64,000 nt of DNA, from assembly GCA_018398765.1 (NCBI GenBank), contig JAHBMJ010000310.1:31001-95000 (forward strand), written 5' to 3'. A program made the translations under genes and the position numbers. Numbering within the stretch: position 1 is the stretch's first letter; every line of letters begins with the position of its first letter. The notes under the pieces are model-generated. The model did no database searches. It saw only the letters and a list, made by a program, of their open reading frames with translations, and was not told where the DNA came from. The DNA comes from Chromera velia. Lineage: Eukaryota; Sar; Chromeraceae. Below, one piece after another: positions 56,221 through 64,000 of the stretch.

Positions 56221-56347
56221 AGCTCCTCGGACCGAGGCAGCATTGAAACCATCGCCCCTCGAAATGAGGCAGCATTCACACCTTCACTCCTCGAAACGAG
56301 GCAGCATTCACACCATCGCTCCTCGAAACGAGGCAGCATTCACATTA
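56221..56347. repeat. 32-bp tandem repeat containing a CCTCGAAACGAGG hairpin
   Basis: Four units of the type CTCCTCGAAACGAGGCAGCA plus TTCACACCATCG. Each carries a small perfect inverted repeat (CTCG/CGAG around AAA). Related single copies recur at about 56617 and 56657 (TTCTTGAAACGAAGC). The first unit is diverged in the loop (CTCGGACCGAGG). Confidence 0.85.
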
Positions 56348-56741
56348 TTAGAGCACGAGACGTGCCCCTCCGGCGAACCGCTGCTTGAACTGTCTACGAA
56401 ACGCAGTTAACGGCAAGACTTGCCACCCAACTGAAGACTTCAGCTGCACTCTGACTCTGGGTCTAAGCTAGACTTCCTTATGCTGCCTGCAACAGAGCGT
56501 CGTGCTCACACGCTGACGGCTGCCAGATTGACTCAGGTCAGCCACGAAAGACAGACGAAAATTCGCACACTGTCAGCCGCGCAGAAAAATTTATTCTGCC
56601 CCTCAGTGGACCTTCACTCCTCGAAACGAGGCAGCATTCAGTGACACAATTTCGCTTCTTGAAACGAAGCAACATCATCACCCTCGCTCATCGCGAAAAC
56701 GTACTTTCATCCTTTCAGATCATCTATAGTTCTTGGCACCT

Positions 56742-56835
56742 TTGGATCGTCCACACATCCTCACACCTTTATTCGGATCGTCTGTAGATCCTCACACCCC
56801 CATTAGGATCATCTGTAGATCCTTGCATCACCACA
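56742..56835. repeat. ~32-bp GGATCGTC tandem repeat, three copies
   Basis: GGATCGTCCACACATCCTCA, GGATCGTCTGTAGATCCTCA and GGATCATCTGTAGATCCTTG follow each other with ~31-33-bp spacing, immediately before the 46-bp repeat block. Confidence 0.8.
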
Positions 56836-57889
56836 CATCCCCATCTTAATCCGCATTCATTGCTTTTTGCAGACAGCGGAGCGCAAAGATCCCTCCCTCT
56901 GTATTTATTCCTCCTCAGACGGCAAAGGGAAAAGATCCCCCTCTCTACACTCATTCTTTTGCACTGCCAGACATTCACAGACAGCAAAGGAAACAGACCC
57001 CCCTTTCTGCACTTATTCGTTCGCAGACAGCAAAGGGAAAAGATATAAAAAGATCCCCCTCTCTGCGTTCATTCCTCCTTGCAGACACAGACCTATCCTT
57101 CTGCATTCCTTCTTGCTTATAGCCAGATGAGGGCAAAGATCCCTCTCTTACTCATCTTTTCGCAGACGTTCGCAGACAGCAACGGGAAACGACCCCCCTC
57201 TCTGTATTCATTCCTCCTTGCAGACACAGATCTATCCCTCTGCATTCCTTCTTACTTACAGCCAGATGAGGGTAGAGATCCCTCTCTGCATTCCTTCTTG
57301 TTTACAGCCAGACAAGGGCAAAGATCCCTCTCTTCACTGATTTCTTCTAGCTAGTCTTCTAGCATTTCTTCGCATAGTCTAACGTTCACGGACAGCAAAG
57401 GGAAAAGACCCCCCTCTCTGTATTCATTCCTCCCTGCAGACACAGATCTATTCCTCTGCATTCCTTTTTTCTTTCACACAGTGAAGGGCAAAGATCCCTC
57501 TCTGCATTCCTTCGATCTTGCTTGCAGACACAGGTCCACCCTCCGCATTCTTCCCTTCCTGCACATGCAAGTGAAAGGCAAAGATCTCTCTCAACATTCC
57601 TGCTTGGTGGCAGCCAGACAAGGGCAAAGATCCCTCTGTATTCCTTCTTACAGACAATTAAAGAGAACACGGATCCCTCTCTCAGCATTCATGCCTCCCT
57701 TGCACACAGCAAAGGGCACAGATGCCTCCCCCTGCAGTCACTCCTCCTTGCAGACAGCGAAGGGCAAGGATCCATTCCTCTGCATCCACTCCTTCTTACG
57801 GATAGAAATAATTCCGAAGGGCATAGATCCATCCTTCTACGTCCTTTTGTATGCATTCTGGCTTGCAGACAGGTACAGATACAGATCTG

Positions 57890-57890
57890 A

Positions 57891-57936
<46 letters not shown>

Positions 57937-57937
57937 A
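57890..57937. repeat. (CT)n microsatellite
   Basis: A nearly pure CT run within the 46-bp repeat block. Confidence 0.9.
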
Positions 57938-58014
57938 TTTCTCTGCACTCATTCCTTAATTATTTATATTATTCTTGTAGACAAAGAAACATACAGATCC
58001 TTCTCTCTCGCATA

Positions 58015-58469
58015 CCGGGGGTAAGTGGGGTGCTTTTTGCCCCCCCCTCTGCATAGGAGACCGGCACTTTTCCGCAAAAAACTCGTTCTCATAATTGGTA
58101 AAGAATTAGAAGCTGAAACTTTGTGTAAGAAGACGTTATAACAATAGAAAAAAAACTATGGAACAAATTTTTTATATCATTTCTAGAAACATAGGCTTCT
58201 ATACAAAATTCGTGAGTTTTATACCGTTTTTTTTACTATTAGGAACCCGTTAAAAAATGGCCTAAAAATAAAAAAAAAATGTATGGTAGCCTATGTTTCT
58301 AGAAATGATATAAAAAATCTATTTCATAGTTCTTTTTCTATTGTTACAACGTCTTTTTACACAAAGTTTCAGCTTCTAACTCCTTACCGATTATGAGAAC
58401 GAGTTTTTTACGGAAATTGGTGATTATGCGCCGCTTTAGGGGGACAAAAAGCACCCCACTTACCCCCGG
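58015..58469. mobile_element. 455-bp foldback DNA transposon flanked by TA
   Basis: The termini CCGGGGGTAAGTGGGGTGCT and onward are perfectly inverted for at least 26 bp, and the arms stay complementary for about 200 bp each (for example ACTCGTTCTCATAAT and ATTATGAGAACGAGT). A TA lies on each side (58013-58014 and 58470-58471), as expected for a Tc1/mariner-type target duplication. No ORF, so non-autonomous. It has inserted into the 46-bp repeat block. Confidence 0.85.
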
Positions 58470-60032
58470 TATACGCTGCATTCATTCCTTCTTGTAGATA
58501 AGACAGGGTAGAGATTGCTCTCTGCATTCACTCTCGGATTTATTTTTTCTTGCAGACTGTTACAGCGAAGGGCACAGATCCCTTTTTCTGCATTCATTCC
58601 TTCTTGCATCCTTCTTACAGATAAGAGAGGGTAGAGGTTCCTCTCTGCATCCATTCTCAAATTCTGTTCACGTCGCAGACAGCGAGATTAAAAGTCCCTC
58701 TCTGCATTCATGTCTTCTCATAAACAGCAAAGGACACAGATCCCTCAGTCTGCATTCATTCCTTCTTGCAGCTCTAGACAGCGAAGGGCACAGATCCCTT
58801 TCTCTGCATTCATTGCTCCTTGCAGATAGGAGAGGGCAGAGATCCCTCTCTGTATCCATGATTCCCAGATGCATTCCACTTCCCAGACAGTGAAACGCAT
58901 AGATCCCCCTCGCTACATCGCTCTGCATTCATTCTTTCATTCCATGACCTACGGACAGAAAGGGCATCTTAGATCCCTCTCTGCTTTTATTCTTTCTTAC
59001 AGATAGGAAAGGGCAGAGATCCCTCTCTACATCTATTCTAAGATTCAGTCTGCCTCACAGACAGTGAGAGCAAAAGTCTCTCTCTGCATCTATCCCTTCT
59101 TGCAGCTCTAGACAGCGAAGGGCACAGATCTCTTTCTCTGCATTCATTCCTCCTTGCAGATAGAAGAGGGCAGAGATCCCTCTCTACATCCATTCTCAGA
59201 TGTTTTCCACTTCTCAGACAGTGACGAGCACAGATCCTCTTCACTATATCGCTCTTTAACATCGCTTTGCATTCATTCCTTCAATGACATTCCTGCCGAG
59301 AGAAAGGGCATATTAGATCTCTCTCTGCTTTCATTCCTTCTTGCAGATAGGAAAGGGCGGAGATCCCTCTCTACTGTACCATCCATTCTCAGATTTAGTC
59401 GGCATCGCAGACAGTGAGAGCAAAGCTCCTTCTCTCCATTCATCCCTTCTAGCAGACAGCGAAGGGCACAGATCTCTCTCTCTGCATTCATTCCCTCTTA
59501 CAAATAGGAGAAGAAAGATCCTTCTCTACATTTATTCTCAGATCCATTCCGCCTCGCAGAGAGAAACGCACAAATCCCTATCTCTGTACCGCTCTGCATT
59601 CATTCCTTCTTGCAGACAGGGAAGAGCAAAGATCTCTCTCCATACATCATCAAAGACGGACACTGATGGGTAGATACCCCTCTGTTTACATTTATTGCTT
59701 CACGGGTAAAAAATTCAATTAAAGGCATATTACAGGCACAGATGCCTCTCTTAGATCTCTCTTAGATGCTGCATTCATTCACATAGTTTTCTTTCTGTTT
59801 CTTCTTCTCCCTCTGTATGTGTTCATATATTACTGCATCCATATACACATGTACATATTTTCTTTCTTGCAGACAGAGAAGCCTTTTCAGATGCCTCTAA
59901 TTGCATTTTCTCCATCGATCTTCCAGATAAAGGCAGAGATCCCTCTTTCCATATTCATTCTCTCTGACAAAAGAGAAACTTTAAGGTATGGATTGCTATA
60001 TTTATGTATATCTCTCGCTCTCTCAGTGTGTA

Positions 60033-60072
<40 letters not shown>
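60033..60072. repeat. (TA)n microsatellite
   Basis: A pure TA run after GTGTGTATATATGTGTG. Confidence 0.95.
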
Positions 60073-60073
<1 letters not shown>

Positions 60074-60221
60074 GCATATCAATATATCTTTTTCTTATAG
60101 CTGGCAAGAGAAGGGCACGGGTTGCTCTCTCTTGATTTCTCAGGTCATTCTCTCAGGTCATTCTTTCATGACATTATCAAGGGCTCATGCATCACTCCTT
60201 GTATTAAACCATATGATGTCT

Positions 60222-60360
60222 GTGTATGAGTGTCTATGTATGTGTGTATATGTGCTATAGGTGTATATGTGTGTGTGTGTGTGTGTGTATGTGTGTGTGT
60301 GTGTGTGTATGTGTGTGTGTATGTGTATGTGTATATGTGTGTGTTGCATTTGTGTCTGTA
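60222..60360. repeat. (TG)n/(TATG)n microsatellite
   Basis: TGTGTATGTGTG-type repeats within the 46-bp repeat block. The ORFs here are artefacts. Confidence 0.95.
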
Positions 60361-61001
60361 TATACATGCTATATAAATATATACAGAGGACAGACAGGGA
60401 AGGTTACAGATCGCTCTCTCGGTATTTATCCTTCTTGCAGCGGGGAAAAGCGCAGAATCTGATCTTTTTCAGCATTCATTCCATCTTACAAATAAAAAAG
60501 GGCACAGAATCTGATCCCCCTCTGTATTCATATATCCCATCTTACAGACAGAAAAGGGCATAGATCTCTCTCTACATTCATTCCGTCTTACAGACAGCGA
60601 AGGACACAAATCACTCTCTGCATTCATTCCTTCTTGCAGACAGAAAAGGGCACAGATCCCTTTCTGCATTTAATGTTCCGTCTGACAGACAGAAAAGGGC
60701 ACAGATCCCTCTCTGCATTCATTCCCCCTTGTTGAGAGAGAAAAGCATAGATCCCCTTTACTACGTTCAAATATTTTCATTCCGTTTCATCCCCTCTTAC
60801 CGGTAGGGAAAGGCAGAGGCCCTCTCTGTATAATTGAATTAAATTTACTACCATGATTATTCATTTCGTACATACAATAGATTGTCATACATTTTTTCTG
60901 GCCACTGAGTAACCACGTTCTAAATATAATATATTTCTTCCGCAGTAGACTCACTGTTCCATCAGATCGGGGGCCCCGTTTAATATCAAACAGGGAGCTG
61001 C

Positions 61002-61062
61002 CTAGGATCCCTTCGGACGATACCGCTAAAGAAAGAGCTAAAGCACAGCTTAGCCTTTCCAA
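61002..61062. repeat. CTAGGATCCCTTCGGACGAT repeat, copy 1 (copy 2 at 61583-61645)
   Basis: The ~60-bp segment ending AGCTAAAGCACAGCTTAGCC recurs at 61583-61645, and a shorter third copy lies at about 61668-61710. Confidence 0.9.
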
Positions 61063-61072
61063 AGCGTGTCGA

Positions 61073-61187
61073 CGGGCCTACGGCTTGTCGAGGCCAACCC
61101 TCGGTAAGACGTGATCCTACATATATTCTGTGAGACCCCCTTTAAAAATAAAAATGTGAATATAGGCGACGATATAGAAGCTTAAAT
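61073..61187. repeat. 115-bp direct repeat, copy 1 (copy 2 at 63253-63367)
   Basis: From GGCCTACGGCTT to ATAGGCGACGATATA..GCTTAAATG, with a few differences between the two copies. It lies directly upstream of the right copy of the ~193-bp repeat, but the 63 kb copy is followed by different sequence. Confidence 0.9.
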
Positions 61188-61380
61188 GGAAGGCGTGGCG
61201 GTGCTTGCAGAGCCTTGAGCCGGGCGTTTAAGCGCGTCGTCGCCGCATATATCACAGCAGAAAAAGTCTAGAAAAAAAGTAAGAAAAAGATACGAACAAC
61301 AGAGAACAACGATGATTAATGAAAAGAACGAGAAATAGAAGAAACCCTCGGTAACTCAGTCGATGAAATCGAACGGACAC
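61188..61380. repeat. Long direct repeat, right copy (partner 55906-56100)
   Basis: Same sequence and orientation as 55906-56100, with small indels such as the loss of ATGC after GGTGCTTGC and an insertion near 61268. Confidence 0.9.
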
Positions 61381-61963
61381 TTATGCACCCTTCCACTGCA
61401 TTAATAAATGAGCTTCTCGTTTTTTCGAATCGACCACCTTCGCAGCAATGCCGGGGCAACTACTCGGGTAGTGAACTCAGGTTTCTGAGGATGGACTATT
61501 CCGTACTTGTTGCAAGGGGTGTCTCGGATGGAAATCGGGCTACAAGGGAATCTAAAAAGGCGGCGAAGGAGGGAGCCGCCTACTAGGATCCCTTCGGACG
61601 ATACTGCTAAAAAAAGAGCTAAAGCATAGCTTAGCCTTCCCTAAACATATCGACCGGTTTGGACAATGTTGCTAAAGAAAAAGCTAAAGCACAGCTTAGC
61701 CTTTCCTAAGCGCATCAACCCTAGGAGGCTGCACTTGGTCTTATATGTAAATTCTACGGTGTAATTTCTACCCCAATTTTGGTCATTTTAAATAGGAACC
61801 TAAATAATTGATATACACAAACGGCTAAAACTACCAGATAAAACACATCATGTTGACTGATATTAGGTGGTTTATATCTATGCAATCATGATGTTGGGCT
61901 ATATTGTGGTACTTCAAAGTTGAACGATGTTATGTCGCCAAGTTTTGTTGGGCGTTGGGCTAG

Positions 61964-62570
61964 GGGGGGGCACTCTGGAAGGTTATGGTAGATTTTGAGC
62001 CCAAAATGACATAAAATATAAACAAAAACAGATTTTTGCGAGCTAGTCCGGCAACCTAAAGCTCTGCCTGGTCAAGTTACGTCGAAATCTGATGTTTTTG
62101 AAGTGTAGGCTACGTGGTTACTTTGGGTTACCCCCTTTTTATCTTTGTCACACAAAGAGGTTACAGATTACCCGGTTACAAACATTTTGACCTCAGTAAC
62201 CAACCAAATTTTCAACTTTTAAAAACATTCAAAATCATTATGATGTTTAAAATACGTTTGAATGCTTTTTGAGGTAGGTTACTTCATTTTTGAGGGGGGT
62301 CAAAAAAGGTTACGGGTTATCCGGTTACGGGGGGTTTGGGGGCAAAGTGAGTATGACACATCATTTTTCATCATTTTTGACAATAACTTGAATTGTTTAA
62401 CAATCTTGAAGCCAGTTTTATGAGTAACCAAACGTAACTAATCGATTGGCACCGCTTTTGACTGATGGTTACATGTCACACGTTGTAGGGGGGGTATGTA
62501 GTATCAGTAACCATGGTGTAACCAGCTGATTCAGAAGTGCCCCCTCTTTAAGGGCCCCTTAGGCGTTGGG
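61964..62570. mobile_element. Candidate ~606-bp insertion flanked by GGCGTTGGGCT
   Basis: The 11-mer GGCGTTGGGCT occurs at about 61953-61963 and again at about 62572, bracketing an AT-rich segment. Its ends, AGGGGGGGCACT and AAGTGCCCCCTCT, are inverted relative to each other. This looks like an element nested within an older foldback sequence. The family is not clear. Confidence 0.45.
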
Positions 62571-62580
62571 CTGTGTTGGG

Positions 62581-63013
62581 CCTGTTGGGCGGTGCCTAAC
62601 AGTACAAATGACCCAACAGTAGCCCAACATCACTTTAAAGTGCATAACAGACATTGTAGAGCTTTTTAGACCAACTAAAAAGCACACAATCAAGACAACA
62701 AAAATTAAAGCTAAATGCTACTTTAATATGAGCTTCATACTTTTTATAGAACGTATAAAGTCGTTGTTTGAAAGTGAGGGGCGGTGTTAAGACCTTTAAC
62801 CTCTAAAAAATGTGGCTCATTTTCAAATAACCATTTTTTACGTTTCATAAACAGTATAAAACTCATATTGAAGCAAGATTGAGCTCTAATTTTGTTCTTT
62901 TTGATTACGTACTTTTTAGTTAGTTTAAAAGGCTCTACAATGTCTGTTGTGCACTTTAAAGTGATGTTGGGCTGCTTTTGGGCCATTTGTACTGTTGGGC
63001 ACCGCCCAACAGG
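62581..63013. mobile_element. Foldback (large inverted-repeat) sequence
   Basis: CCTGTTGGGCGGTGCCTAAC at 62581 is complementary to the sequence ending at 63013, and the arms remain paired for more than 110 bp (ATCACTTTAAAGTGC, AGACATTGTAGAGC) around a ~190-bp loop. The arms continue outward to CGCCAAGTTTTGTTGGGC near 61937 and its complement near 63055, so the nested insertion split an originally longer element. Confidence 0.7.
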
Positions 63014-63767
63014 CCTAACACTGTGTGATAGCCTAACAGACCCTAAGCCCAACAAAACTTGGCGACAGAGCTGGAAAAGATAAAAACATAGCCCAACATT
63101 TGAAAGACAAAGTTTTAACTAGCCCAACATGATGCTCTAAAATCTGCTTCATATGTTAGTTTTAATCGTTTCTTCATATTCCATCTATAACATTTTAAGA
63201 GATATAGCTAAAGCAAGGGGGGCATCTGGAGTGCCGCCCCCTAGGTATAGACCGGCCTACGGCTTATTGGGGCCAACCCTCGTTAAGACGTGATCCTATA
63301 TGTATTCTGCGAGACCTCCTCTATAAATAAAAATGTGAATATAGGCGACGATATAAAAGCTTAAATGCATGCGCATAATCTGCCGCGTGAGCCGTTCTAT
63401 GCATGGGCTAGATATATCATCACAGAGCTCACCGCCCAATATAAAACACCGGTGAAGTTCGACATGCATAGTTACGCTAGGAGCTAGAAAGTCAGAGTAC
63501 CGTAAAAACCCTAGGGCGGCTTGATAATATGATTGGGCCGCAGCAATCGATCAGCGAAATACGAGAAAACGAACTTTGCGGTGGTATACTCAAGCGGAAG
63601 CATGACGTTGCACGACGACACATGACGAAGAAATGCCGAAGAACAGAACACACCAAAGAACAACATACGCACGGAAGGGAACCAGGAAAGACGACGCCAA
63701 ATCGAGTACAAAACAGGATGGATAATGACGGATATATAGGTGTGCGCACGTATACGGCCGGAATTTA

Positions 63768-63862
63768 CGGCCGGGGCCGGGGCCGCGCCGCGGGGGGCGG
63801 GCCTCCGCGGCCGCGCGCGGCGTGGGCCGGGGCCAAACCGCGCGCGGCGGCGCGTCCGAACT
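63768..63862. other. GC-rich block
   Basis: GGCCGGGGCCGGGGCCGCGC and related G/C-only runs, very unlike the surrounding DNA and similar to the GC-rich cores seen at about 15000-15190 and 24448-24515. Confidence 0.8.
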
Positions 63863-64000
63863 TCCGATCTAAAAAAGAGACAGCTGAACGTCGAACAACC
63901 CAAGCGCGATGGTGGAGAATGATGGAGAGTGCGATGACGGCTTGAGAAATCTGCTTGACTGCTGAGAGCATGACAGTGATCACAGACTGTGATTGCCAAA

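Larger units (their letters stand above)
55536..56859. other. Intergenic DNA with short tandem repeats and one long direct repeat copy
   Basis: No gene is seen. It holds GCATGC-rich sequence (55840-55935), the left copy of a ~193-bp direct repeat (55906-56100), a 32-bp hairpin-containing tandem repeat (56221-56347) and a ~32-bp GGATC repeat (56742-56835). Confidence 0.6.
56860..60790. repeat. Block of degenerate ~46-bp repeats, interrupted by a foldback element
   Basis: Units read roughly CTCTCTGCATTCATTCCTTC, then TTGCAGACAG, then CGAAGGGCACAGATCC. In the cleanest part (60545-60720) the period is 46 bp. Elsewhere units are lengthened, shortened or mixed. By hand I estimate a few dozen copies, with 58015-58469 being an unrelated transposon insertion. 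Every unit resembles a 3' splice site (pyrimidine tract plus TTGCAG) on the plus strand. ORFs across it are short and repetitive. Confidence 0.88.
60791..64000. other. Repeat-derived right end without a recognisable gene
   Basis: A mosaic of AT-rich foldback sequence, direct repeats and a GC-rich tail. Individual repeats are listed separately. The ORFs present are short and lack domains. Confidence 0.6.

Noticed and set aside
60185-60563. ORFs of VCVCVCV or HTHTHT type
   Set aside because: Translation of a TG microsatellite.

Overview
This window is nuclear DNA from a eukaryotic protist. The protein-coding genes have many introns with GT-AG borders, often GTCAGT, GTGAGT or GTAAGT at the 5' end. 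Reading phase is preserved across essentially every junction I could place. Exons are GC-balanced, introns are packed with CT, TG, TGTC and GATG microsatellites, and AT-rich transposon-like DNA lies between genes. The gene content (deoxyhypusine synthase, a FLAD1-type FAD synthase, UTP4/cirhin, PPPDE peptidase, SOD-like secreted protein) fits any protist. The abundant TGCATGCA motif, the intron style and the low-complexity protein insertions suggest an alveolate. My best guess is a chromerid alga such as Chromera velia, but that is inference and is not proven by the sequence.

Layout. 1-900 is a perfect 38-bp satellite. From 3.3 to 51.4 kb lie ten genes in five head-to-head (divergent) pairs: an unknown protein (-) with a PPPDE peptidase (+); a Cu/Zn-SOD-like secreted protein (-) with a CxHG-repeat protein (+); deoxyhypusine synthase (-) with a membrane-anchored propeller-like protein (+); FAD synthase (-) with a small multispanning membrane protein (+); and a calcineurin-B-like protein (-) with UTP4/cirhin (+). 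Each pair shares a 0.6-1.3 kb intergenic stretch that should hold both promoters. Four tail-to-tail gaps separate the pairs (9.3-11.7, 14.3-16.0, 23.1-25.8 and 36.5-38.3 kb), and a further gap follows UTP4 (51.4-52.5 kb). Nearly all tandem repeats and DNA-transposon remnants sit in these gaps.

From 51.4 kb rightwards the sequence becomes repeat-dominated. There is a 245-bp MITE with a perfect 8-bp target duplication, a poorly resolved small gene that may be ATG12-like, and an intronless 553-codon ORF with two PD-(D/E)XK-nuclease-like segments. After these come about 4 kb of degenerate 46-bp repeats interrupted by a 455-bp foldback transposon, a pair of ~193-bp direct repeats flanking that block, and nested repeats and foldback sequences to the right end.

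Functionally the recognisable genes are housekeeping: hypusination of eIF5A, flavin cofactor synthesis and small-subunit rRNA processing. They are mixed with lineage-specific proteins. The genes form no operon or pathway, and no rRNA or tRNA gene or CRISPR array was recognised. All exon borders were placed by eye from splice consensus, reading phase and remembered family motifs, so they need transcript support.
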